In this document: positions 1 to 6,486 of the stretch, piece by piece | Numbering within the stretch: the first letter of the stretch is position 1 | Layout: each line of letters starts with the position of its first letter | Source of the DNA: Lachnospiraceae oral taxon 107 str. F0167 | GTDB lineage: Bacteria; Bacillota; Clostridia; Lachnospirales; Lachnospiraceae | DNA: 44,996 bases | NCBI GenBank assembly: GCA_000209465.1 | Contig: GL890589.1 | Coordinates: 1-44,996, forward strand | Direction: 5' to 3' | Notes under the pieces: model-generated | The model's input: the letters and a program-made list of their open reading frames with translations, nothing else | The model's database searches: none | What the model was told of the DNA's origin: nothing | Program-made: the position numbers and the translations under genes

Positions 1-419
1 CGAACAATTCTAAGTTTTGCAGGAATATACTCTAATTCTTCTCTTACTACCTTTTTACCAAGAACTTTAAGCTTTGTATTACACTGTTCACAGTATTGAT
101 CTTCCTCAACAAGACTACATAATACTTCACGAACAGGCAGATCTTTTAGAAGCTCATCCCTTTTTGTTTTGCAATTTTTACGTCTATAGCCTTTAACAGC
201 TGTTTCAATTGGCTCAGATACTCTTGCATCTGCCTCCAGTTCTGCCTCATTGAATAAAGAAAGTTGACCTTCAAACTGCTTTTTAGAAGTCTTCTCACTT
301 GAAGAAGCAAACTTCTCCTTTCGAAGCAATGAAAGCATTTCAGTAAGGTTTTTTATTTGATTTTGAAGGTCTTTTATGGTGTTTTCAAGGTGCTCTATAT
401 AGGCATCTTTATTTTGCAT
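1..419 (-). CDS. tnpC: IS66 transposase TnpC, N-terminal part (partial)
   Basis: A minus-strand frame opens with ATG at 419 and runs off the left edge, giving about 139 residues. It starts with a coiled-coil-like stretch (MQNKDAYIEHLENTIKDL), typical of the IS66 TnpC N-terminus. A later segment with LPVREVLCSL and a CEQC pair resembles the zinc-binding domain of that family, and EELEYIPAKLRIV is the usual lead-in to the DDE domain, which lies outside the window. It follows tnpB by about 90 bases on the same strand. TnpC is the catalytic transposase. No stop codon is seen in the visible part; whether the full gene is intact cannot be judged. Confidence 0.85.
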   Translation of the reverse strand, partial: MQNKDAYIEHLENTIKDLQNQIKNLTEMLSLLRKEKFASSSEKTSKKQFEGQLSLFNEAELEADARVSEPIETAVKGYRRKNCKTKRDELLKDLPVREVLCSLVEEDQYCEQCNTKLKVLGKKVVREELEYIPAKLRIV

Positions 420-509
420 TTTTGTATATTCCTTACTATTTTGATGATATAATTATACTACAAAAAGTGACACACATCCAGTGAAAATAAGGCTATATAA
501 CGATTTCAT

Positions 510-866
510 TTAGCAGAAAGCTCCCTTTTTAGCAGGAAGGATTGATGACTTTTGCTCAATTGCAAGTCCCTCCATCAGCCAGCGAAATTGTTGCCATGAA
601 ATTACTTTTAAATCACTTTCATTGCGTGGCCAGCGAAAACTGCCATTCTCCAAACGCTTATATAGCAGTACAAAGCCATCTTTTTCCCAAAGTAGTGCTT
701 TTATGCGATTGCATCTTTTTCCGCAAAAAAGGAACAATGCTGATTGAAAAGGGTCCATTTTAAACTGCTGTAAAATTATAGCGGCAAGTCCGTCAATAGA
801 TTTTCGCATATCTGTATATCCACAGGCTATATAGATATTTTTAGCAACACTGATATCGCCTAACAT
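510..866 (-). CDS. tnpB: IS66 accessory protein TnpB
   Basis: About 118 residues from an ATG at 866. The segments YIACGYTDMRKSIDGLA, FCGKRCNRIKALLWEKDGF and RLENGSFRWP are the hallmark of IS66 TnpB (the IS66 Orf2 family), a small protein required for transposition but of unknown biochemical role. The start at 866 overlaps the end of tnpA by a few bases, the usual IS66 coupling. An in-frame ATG at 911 would add 15 residues that look unlike the family, although a GAAGGAA sequence lies before it. The length fits the family, and the copy looks intact. Confidence 0.87.
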   Translation of the reverse strand: MLGDISVAKNIYIACGYTDMRKSIDGLAAIILQQFKMDPFQSALFLFCGKRCNRIKALLWEKDGFVLLYKRLENGSFRWPRNESDLKVISWQQFRWLMEGLAIEQKSSILPAKKGAFC

Positions 867-1219
867 ACGCTTTTGAGTGCTGACAACACTGTTTGTATGG
901 TTTGCAGACATGTTCCTTCATAAATTTCGACAGTAGCATTTTGTAAATGAATAATAACTCCGGCATTTGTAGACGGTAAAGGTGAAGTGATTTCTATCTT
1001 TTTGAAAGTTGTAGGATTTTCCAAAGATTCTGAGGGGATAGAAATAGTCTCACATAACTGCTCACGAAGACGCTTTAAGTTTCTGTAATATGTTTGCTCA
1101 CATATACCATTTACTTTACACCAGGCTGCTACAGTCATTTTACTGGACTGACAGTCATTAATAAGAGCTTTCCATTGCTCTTGTTTTAAATGCCTTTTTA
1201 CTTTTGTTACTTGATCCAT
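860..1219 (-). CDS. tnpA: IS66 accessory protein TnpA (helix-turn-helix)
   Basis: 119 residues. The first half (EQWKALINDCQSSKMTVAAWC, then ICEQTYYRNLKRLRE) has the layout of IS66 TnpA, a small helix-turn-helix protein needed with TnpB for transposition. It is the first gene of the element, about 130 bases inside the terminal repeat at 1318-1349. The leader between gene and end carries several tactatac-type repeats (around 1243-1283) of unknown meaning. Reading frame intact. A GGAGGTAAT sequence just upstream on the minus strand supports the start. Confidence 0.82.
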   Translation of the reverse strand: MDQVTKVKRHLKQEQWKALINDCQSSKMTVAAWCKVNGICEQTYYRNLKRLREQLCETISIPSESLENPTTFKKIEITSPLPSTNAGVIIHLQNATVEIYEGTCLQTIQTVLSALKSVC

Positions 1220-1317
1220 AATTACCTCCGACTTGCATCACTATACAGTACTATACTTCACTATAACTAAATAGTACTATACACTTATTGGTAACTATTA
1301 TCTCATTATTTATAACA

Positions 1318-1349
1318 GAATATAAGGCATTATATTATAAGGCGCTTAC
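1318..1349 (+). repeat. Terminal inverted repeat of IS66 element 1
   Basis: 32 bases ending GGCGCTTAC on the plus strand. They match 2272-2303 at all but about five positions, including the whole outer GGCGCTTAC. This fixes the insertion point of element 1 at 1349/1350, and shows that the apparent reading frame before 1350 is IS terminal DNA, not tnpC coding sequence. Confidence 0.85.
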
Positions 1350-2208
1350 ATCTCATCTGCATAAAAAGCTACTTGAGCATGATATAGTGCATTGCGATGA
1401 GACAGTTGTACAGGTGCTTAAAGAAAAAGACAAGGCACCACATACGAAGTCTTATATGTGGCTGTATAGAACCGGAAATGACGACAAGCCATCCATAATC
1501 CTTTATGATTATCAGCCTTCGAGAAATGGTGATCATGCAGTGGAATTCCTGAAAGGTTTCAAAGGATATGTTAACTCTGATGGATACTTTGGTTATAATA
1601 AACTTTCTGATATGATCAGATGTGGGTGCTGGGCCCACCTTAGAAGAAAGTTTATAGAAGCGATTCCATCTAAGGGTTCACAGGATGCACCACTCACCCT
1701 TGCTGAAATCGGAAGGAATTACTGTGATCAGCTGTTTCACATTGAAGACAGCCTTAAAAACTTTACACCCGAAGAATGATATAGTAAACGCCTGGAGTTG
1801 GAAAAACCTGTTCTTGAGACTTTTTGGTGCTGGCTTGATTCCATAACGGCTTTAAAAGGCTCTGCGCTTGGAAAAACTCTTGTTTATGCGAATAACAAGC
1901 GCCCCTATATGGAGAACTATCTGCTTGATGGAAGATGCTCTATTTCAAATAATACTGCTGAAAATGCAATTCGTCCATTTACGGTAGGTCGTAAGAATTA
2001 GCTATTTTCAGACACCTCAAAAGGCGCGTCTGCAAGTGCTATTGTTTATAGTATTGTAGAAACAGCAAAGGCAAATGGATTGAATGCCTACACATATCTG
2101 GAATATCTCCTCATGTACATGCCTGATACTGAGTGGCAGTCTGATCCTGATCTTTTGGAAGATTTAATGCCCTGGTCAATGGATGTGCAGGAAGAGTGTA
2201 AACTATAA
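1350..2208 (+). pseudogene. tnpC: IS66 transposase TnpC, C-terminal part, interrupted and with two stops
   Basis: One continuous frame encodes the IS66 DDE domain and C-terminal domain: HDIVHCDETVVQVL (first catalytic Asp), YVNSDGYFGYNKL (second Asp region), GCWAHLRRKFIEA, and ISNNTAENAIRPFTVGRKN with the catalytic Glu region. Two in-frame stops break it: TGA at 1777-1779 and TAG at 1999-2001. The second stands where the family has Trp (GRKN-W-LFSD), so it is a simple G to A change. The frame then runs to TAA at 2206-2208. The N-terminal part is missing because element 1 inserted at 1349/1350. Both damage types mean it is dead. Confidence 0.88.
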
Positions 2209-2211
2209 CTT

Positions 2212-2239
2212 AAAGTGCTCTTTTAATTTTGAGCACTTT
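2212..2239 (+). terminator. Hairpin after IS66 tnpC
   Basis: AAAGTGCTC (2212-2220) and GAGCACTTT (2231-2239) form a perfect 9-bp stem with a 10-base AT loop, followed by a short T-rich run. It sits just after the tnpC stop, as expected for the transposase terminator. Confidence 0.65.
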
Positions 2240-2271
2240 TATTTTATATTATTATCATATGGATTTTGATG

Positions 2272-2303
2272 GAATACAAGGCATCATGTTATTGGGCGCT
2301 TAC
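2272..2303 (+). repeat. Right terminal inverted repeat of IS66 element 2
   Basis: 32 bases ending GGCGCTTAC, matching the end of element 1 (1318-1349) apart from about five positions. The IS3 orfA reading frame (minus strand) runs into this repeat and stops seven residues later, which marks the junction at 2303/2304. Confidence 0.85.
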
Positions 2304-2627
2304 TTTTAAATAGCGTTTTCGCCACTTATAAATACTAGCTCTGCTGTATCCAATGTCTTCTGAAACATATTTTATATTTTCACCGAGTTCATAGCAACGA
2401 TGTAAAGCATCAAGTTTTATTTCTAGAGGTGGATTGCGTGGATGTTTCGAAGGATTATCAACTGTAGGGTATTCTTTTCGTATCTTAGGAGGAAGTTTTT
2501 CTTCGCTTATCCACTTATAAAGATTCCTTCTAGTCGAATATCCTAAAATTCTGATAGCTTTCGTTACAGATTCTGTTTGATGATATAGGCGTAATGCTAT
2601 ATCTTTTTGTTCTTTTGAATACATCAA
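2304..2627 (-). pseudogene. IS3-family transposase OrfA, truncated by IS66
   Basis: About 108 residues of native sequence on the minus strand. Two helix-turn-helix segments are visible: KAIRILGYSTRRNLYKWI near residues 22-39 and VSEDIGYSRASIYKWRKRYLK near 88-108. This two-HTH layout is typical of the first ORF of IS3/IS150-type elements. The last few residues before the stop at 2289 (VSAQ) are encoded by the IS66 terminal repeat, so the gene is cut. No OrfB with an rve/DDE domain is visible; it would lie past the IS66 nest, to the left of the window. Confidence 0.8.
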
Positions 2628-2677
2628 TGACTACTTTCAGAGCCCTAATAAGTGTCCAGGTTTTTGTCCGCCCCTCA
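2304..2677 (-). mobile_element. IS3-type element remnant (left end plus orfA)
   Basis: Read on the minus strand, the remnant begins TGAGGGGCGGACAAAAACC (from 2677), followed by a leader and orfA. The TG start and G-rich tip resemble an IS3-family end. The upstream MobC-like frame ends exactly at that TGA, so this tip is the insertion boundary. The other end is not in the window because IS66 element 2 interrupts it. Confidence 0.65.
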
Positions 2678-2923
2678 TTTGTAAAGTAAACCTTGTAAGT
2701 CTGCAAAAGGTTCTAAATCTACAATGTAAATCTCCTTTTCAGGCACGCACTTTCTTATAAAAAGGCTCATATTTTTGCACTTAACAAGCTTTCTTTTATT
2801 TTTAAATAAGGCTTTTTCTTCATCATTTAATCTTACTATAAGTTGTATATTTTGTTCTCTGTTTTCCACTGGTAGCAGTCCTCCGTTGGTGTTTAGTCGG
2901 GGTCTTAGGGTACTCACTAACAA
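2675..2923 (-). pseudogene. MobC-like mobilization protein, N-terminal part, cut by IS3-type element
   Basis: Up to 82 residues are visible. The body (QLIVRLNDEEKALFKNKRKL, NMSLFIRKCVPEKEIYIVD) resembles the N-terminal ribbon-helix-helix region of MobC-type relaxosome accessory proteins of conjugative elements. These bind oriT and assist the relaxase. The stop codon is the TGA of the IS3-type end, so the C-terminus is lost. The start is uncertain: the LRPRLNTNGGLLPVENRE stretch may precede the true start. Together with the serine recombinase at 15093 this suggests a decayed integrative and mobilizable element. Assignment is by resemblance only. Confidence 0.55.
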
Positions 2924-3058
2924 GCAAAAATTGATAAAAAAAAAGCGAGGTATATTTCCTGCTTCATCAATTTCTCCGTCTTTGGCTATCCAAAGACTGT
3001 GCTTACTTAAAAAAGTTTTCTTTTGAAAACATATATTTTGCCTTAAATTGTATATATT

Positions 3059-3067
3059 TGGTATAAT
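3059..3067 (+). promoter_or_regulatory. Extended -10 promoter element
   Basis: TGGTATAAT is a perfect extended -10 (TGnTATAAT), about 40 bases upstream of a TTG start with AAAGGAGG ahead of it. No good -35 box is present at the usual spacing, which an extended -10 can tolerate. It would serve the XRE relic. Confidence 0.45.
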
Positions 3068-3107
3068 ATATTATGCTCAAATTCATTTGTAGAAAGGAGG
3101 TATTGGG

Positions 3108-3322
3108 TTGAAAAATAATATAGTTGCTTTTAGGAGAGAGAAAAATACTGTTCAAAAAGAACTGGAAAATACTGTTCAAAAAGAACTGGCAAACACAGTT
3201 GGAATTAAAGGCAGTATGTAGTTAGGATTGAAAGAGGTGATATTGTACTTTCTTTGTAACTAGAAATTAAAATCGTACGATGGTTAGGAAATTGAATTTG
3301 TGAATTATTTGAAAGTGAATAG
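3108..3322 (+). pseudogene. XRE-family (Cro/CI-type) regulator relic
   Basis: A TTG start at 3108 follows AAAGGAGG. The frame reads KNNIVAFRREKN, then a duplicated stretch, then ELANTVGIKGSM and a TAG. Sequence beyond the stop still reads VRIERGDIVLSL, LEIKIVRWLGN and ICELFESE with further stops. These pieces line up with a standard small XRE regulator (RxxxxxSQEELA ... IERGxxxPSL ... ALG..I.ELF). A 24-bp unit occurs twice in tandem (3142-3165 and 3166-3189), adding eight in-frame codons. The gene is dead. Such regulators often sit beside mobile-element cargo. Confidence 0.7.
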
Positions 3323-3452
3323 ATTATAATTTGCATTAAGGATCTGCGGTGACTGAGATTAAATAAAGAATATGAGAGCGTTTATGTTTAGAATATTCTT
3401 TTTGATTAAGATTATATTTTATGTTATATATACATGTGAGAGGAAATGAGTT

Positions 3453-4175
3453 ATGTTTAAGATTGCTATTTGTGATGATGTGCCATCTGTATGTGATGAA
3501 CTGAAGTCTATGATTATAAATATGAAAAATAAATTTCAGTGTAGAGAGATAACTGTAGATATTTTTTATAGTGGAGAGGCTTTAATAGGTGATATTAAAG
3601 AGGAAAATTCATACGATTTAATTTTTTTAGATATAGAACTTGGAAATATAAATGGAGTAGAGGTTGGTCATATTATTCGAGAACAAATGGAAGATTATAC
3701 AACAAAAATTATATATATATCTTCAAAAGATACATATGATAGACAACTATTTGATGTTCAGCCTCTTCATTTTCTCAAGAAACCAATAGACAGTAAAAAA
3801 GTTTTTACTGATATTCAGTTGGCAATGAAAATATCAGTAAAGGAAAATAATATTTTTGAATTTAAAAATCTGAGGAATACAGTAAAAATACCGTATAAAG
3901 ATATTTTGTATTTTGAAAGTAGAGGAAGAGAGGTCGTATTAGTTGGAGTCAAAGAACGACATATCTTTTATGATAACATACAAAATTTAATTAAAAAACT
4001 ACCGAGTTTTTTTATACATCCACATAGATGTTATCTTGTAAACTATGATTTAGTTGCATGTTTTAAATTTGAAGAGTTGATTATTAGGAATGGCGACATA
4101 ATCCCAGTAAGCAGAAATAGAAGGAAAGAAATTAGAGAGATACAACTTGTATTTGAGAGTAGAGGACTGAATTAA
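3453..4175 (+). CDS. agrA: LytTR response regulator, AgrA-like
   Basis: 240 residues. The receiver domain (1 to about 120) has the acidic pair in AICDD and the phospho-acceptor Asp60 in DLIFLDIELG; LKKPI supplies the conserved Lys. The LytTR DNA-binding domain (about 135-236) carries the typical ILYFESRGREVVLV and FFIHPHRCYLVN segments. This is the AgrA/VirR/ComE architecture, which activates promoters through direct repeats. It overlaps the kinase gene by one base (TAATG), as expected for a two-component pair. Its likely target is the repeat at 5553-5588 ahead of agrD. The gene looks intact. Confidence 0.9.
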   Translation: MFKIAICDDVPSVCDELKSMIINMKNKFQCREITVDIFYSGEALIGDIKEENSYDLIFLDIELGNINGVEVGHIIREQMEDYTTKIIYISSKDTYDRQLFDVQPLHFLKKPIDSKKVFTDIQLAMKISVKENNIFEFKNLRNTVKIPYKDILYFESRGREVVLVGVKERHIFYDNIQNLIKKLPSFFIHPHRCYLVNYDLVACFKFEELIIRNGDIIPVSRNRRKEIREIQLVFESRGLN

Positions 4176-5451
4176 TGAATTTAGTACATAGTGTATTTAT
4201 TATTACAAATATATTAGGAACTTTTTCAGTATTTAAATTAATCAGTATTTTTTTTGAAAGGAAGTATGTAAATAAGTATATAGAATTCTTATCGTATACT
4301 ATGTATTTTATAGCGAGTTGCTTTATATTTATTTTTTTCCTATTCCTATTTTTACGCTTTTTTTTAATGTAGTAGCTATTTTTGTTATATCATTCAATTA
4401 TAATGGAAATATGAAAAGTAGAATAATGGCTACAATATATGTTTATTCAATTATGTTCGTAATAGAAATTGCCTGTATGATATTTTTTGAATATAAGAAA
4501 ATATTTGTTTTTGAGGTACAAGATTTAAAATCAGTATATGTTATTATTATTGTAAAAGCATTGGTTTACATAGCGTCTTTAATTTTTTCAGAAAAGAAGG
4601 CTGTTATGAAAAAAGATGTAAATATTGCCACTTTATACTGGATAGGAGTAGTGAGTGTACCTGTAAGCAGTTTAATAGTGATAATTCTGTTTCTTAATAT
4701 AGCAACCGGAAATGAACAAGTACAAATATTATTTGTTTTAGTCTGCATTACAGCAATAAATTTTGTGAGCTTTCAGTTATATAGTCATATCACATCTAGT
4801 ATTCAGAAGAAAAATAAAAAAATAATATTAAAAAAGCAGAGCGAATCGTATTTACAACAGTTGAAGATGATACAGAAAAATAATGCCAATATAGCTCTAA
4901 TACATCATGATATAAAAAATCATTTATTTATGATGAAATCTTTATATGAACAAGGAGAGATTGCATCCTGTAATAATTACTTTGATAGCTTATTATTAAA
5001 AATAGAATGTACAGAAGATGTTTGTCGCTCTGGAAATTTGATTGTTGACGGTATAGTAAATTATAAACTAAGTAGCTTAAGTGGTGTAGATATGCATATA
5101 GATGTTTGTATTCCAAAGAAACTCAAAATATTGGATGTGGATGTTACGTCCATACTTGGGAATTTATTGGATAATTCCGTAAGGGCAGTAAAAAAAGTTC
5201 AAGAATGTGGAGGCAGTCCAATGCTATATTTGAATATGCGTTATTCAAAGGGAAGGCTTTTTTTACAAGTTGAAAATTCATATAAAAATGTTAAAGTTGT
5301 AGAAGGTATATTGCAGACAACAAAAAGAGATAAAGAGAGCCATGGTATAGGAATAGAAAGTGTTAGAAATACAGTGGATAAGTACAACGGAATGGTTGAA
5401 CTAAATTTTATGGATAATATATTTTCTGTTTCAGCAGTTTTATATTGTTGA
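4175..5451 (+). pseudogene. agrC: AgrC-like sensor histidine kinase with a frameshift in a T-run
   Basis: The first frame (from 4175, about 55 residues, hydrophobic) continues in another frame that runs to 5451. The two join if one T is added to the seven-T run at 4332-4338, giving roughly 425 residues, the normal AgrC length. The N-terminal half is a polytopic membrane sensor. The C-terminal half is a GHKL kinase: the phospho-acceptor region is ALIHHDIKNHLFMM, the N-box is LLGNLLDNSVRAV, and the G-box is HGIGIESVRNTV. An internal TTG at 4318 could give a 377-residue product lacking the first membrane segments. Either the gene is broken, the reads miscount the run, or the run is phase-variable. 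Confidence 0.8.
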
Positions 5452-5495
5452 GATATTTTAAAAAATATAAATTTATAGAAAAAAGTTAGACAACG

Positions 5496-5545
5496 AGTGT
5501 AATTAAAAAGATGATTTTATTCTTTTTAATTACACTTATTTTTAT
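5496..5545 (+). terminator. Terminator after agrAC
   Basis: AGTGTAATTAAAAAG (5496-5510) pairs perfectly with CTTTTTAATTACACT (5522-5536) across an 11-base loop, followed by TATTTTTATC. A 15-bp stem with a T-rich tail is a strong intrinsic terminator, nearly symmetrical so it could act in both directions. It separates the agrAC transcript from the agrDB promoter. Confidence 0.8.
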
Positions 5546-5552
5546 CTAAAAA

Positions 5553-5588
5553 TACATTTCATTACAAATAACCATACATTTCATTACA
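5553..5588 (+). promoter_or_regulatory. LytTR (AgrA-type) direct repeat upstream of agrD
   Basis: TACATTTCATTACA occurs at 5553-5566 and again at 5575-5588, identical and 22 bp apart start to start, about two helical turns. Paired direct repeats at this spacing are the usual binding site of LytTR regulators such as AgrA. The pair lies some 90 bp ahead of the agrD start. A TATAAT at 5616-5621 is a possible -10, with no clear -35 as is common for activated promoters. AgrA binding is inferred. Confidence 0.7.
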
Positions 5589-5674
5589 TTTTTCGTTTTA
5601 TATAGATTTTTTTTATATAATTAAACCGATAATATTATATATCCAAAAATTTTTAATATCAGGAGGGAAAAGGA

Positions 5675-5821
5675 ATGTTAAAAAAATATTTACTATCAAT
5701 GGGAAAAGTAGTGGCTTTTGTTTCGTTTTTATTTGCGGTTTTTAATGCAAATACAGCTTGTGCATTTATTTATCATCAGCCGGAATTACCTGATGAAGTA
5801 AAAAGATTGCGTAAATTCTAG
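5675..5821 (+). CDS. agrD: AgrD-like autoinducer peptide precursor
   Basis: 48 residues from ATG 5675, preceded by AGGAGG with good spacing. An amphipathic/hydrophobic N-terminal leader (MLKKYLLSMGKVVAFVSFLF) is followed by NTACAFIY and an acidic, Pro-containing tail (HQPELPDEVKRLRKF). This is the AgrD layout: the tail aligns with the conserved P-containing recognition segment cut by AgrB. By analogy with Staphylococcus AgrD (CDFIM ring) the signal should be a five-residue thiolactone made of Cys29-Ala-Phe-Ile-Tyr33 plus a short N-terminal extension. The exact N-terminal end is unknown. agrB starts three bases after the stop. Confidence 0.9.
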   Translation: MLKKYLLSMGKVVAFVSFLFAVFNANTACAFIYHQPELPDEVKRLRKF

Positions 5822-5823
5822 GT

Positions 5824-6399
5824 ATGGAGCTCTTATCTCGAAGATTTGTTGAATTTATGCTAGAAAACAAAATTATACCAGAACAGGATAAAGAGATTTA
5901 TCGGTTCGGTTTTGTGCTAATGTTAAGGATTATATTGAATGTATTGACATTATTATTTATAGGTACTTGTTTTAATATGATAGTAGAGAGTATAACATTC
6001 CTGATTTGCTCTCTAATGCTTAGAAGTTATTCTGGAGGCTTTCATTCAGATAATCCTGTCATATGTTTTCTGATTTCAGTGCTAGCAACTATATCAATGT
6101 TATTTGTGATAAAATCTGGAATGTGGAGTGTACAATTTAGCTGTGCGCTTATAGTATTATCTATTGGAGTAATTTTGAGATATGCTCCAGTAGAGCATAA
6201 AAATAAACCACTTGAAGAAATTGAACGAAAAATTTATAGGAAGAGACTTTGGGGCATTGTTTGTGTACTAATATTTGTGATGTTTATGTTTATATTTATG
6301 AATAAGTTATTCCTCCTATACTCTGGTAGCATTTCATTTGGGATGACTGCGATTATGATTTTAGTAGCACGAGGAGAATTGTTTAATAAGAAGTCATAA
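5824..6399 (+). CDS. agrB: AgrB-like peptide endopeptidase/cyclase
   Basis: 191 residues, several membrane segments. The cytoplasmic motif RSYSGGFHSDNPVICF carries His74 and Cys81, seven residues apart as in characterised AgrB cysteine proteases. AgrB cuts the AgrD tail and forms the thiolactone at the membrane. It begins two bases past the agrD stop, so the pair is translationally linked. The length fits the family and the gene looks intact, so signal production seems possible even though the sensor gene reads as frameshifted. Confidence 0.92.
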   Translation: MELLSRRFVEFMLENKIIPEQDKEIYRFGFVLMLRIILNVLTLLFIGTCFNMIVESITFLICSLMLRSYSGGFHSDNPVICFLISVLATISMLFVIKSGMWSVQFSCALIVLSIGVILRYAPVEHKNKPLEEIERKIYRKRLWGIVCVLIFVMFMFIFMNKLFLLYSGSISFGMTAIMILVARGELFNKKS

Positions 6400-6486
6400 A
6401 AAAGAGCTTTCTATATTAAATTAAATGTAGTTAGTATGTCTTTGATAGTAGTTGATTGTTGCCGGAGAGAAAAAGGAGGATATTTA

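Larger units (their letters stand above)
1..1349 (-). mobile_element. IS66-family element 1 (left part only; runs off the window)
   Basis: The minus strand carries tnpA, tnpB and the N-terminal part of tnpC in the standard IS66 order. Its tnpA-proximal end is at 1349: read on the minus strand it starts GTAAGCGCC, and 32 bases (1318-1349) match the end of the neighbouring IS66 element at 2272-2303 with about five differences. Immediately outside, from 1350, the reading frame of another IS66 tnpC begins mid-gene, so this copy inserted into that gene. IS66 elements usually duplicate 8 bp of target; here that would be atctcatc (1350-1357), whose partner lies beyond the left edge. Confidence 0.85.
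1350..2303 (+). mobile_element. IS66-family element 2 (remnant, right part)
   Basis: Remnant running from the insertion point of element 1 to its own right terminal repeat at 2272-2303. It contains the broken tnpC and a hairpin after the gene. Its outer end abuts codon AAA of an IS3-type orfA, so it had inserted into that gene. The expected 8-bp target copy on this side is ttttaaat (2304-2311). Confidence 0.82.

Noticed and set aside
542-763. Plus-strand ORF opposite tnpB
   Set aside because: It is the antisense of a clear IS66 tnpB, has no ribosome site and no recognisable sequence.
1288-1349. Reading frame upstream of the IS66 tnpC fragment
   Set aside because: These codons are the terminal repeat and leader of IS66 element 1 and are in frame with the older tnpC only by chance; the real fragment starts at about 1350.
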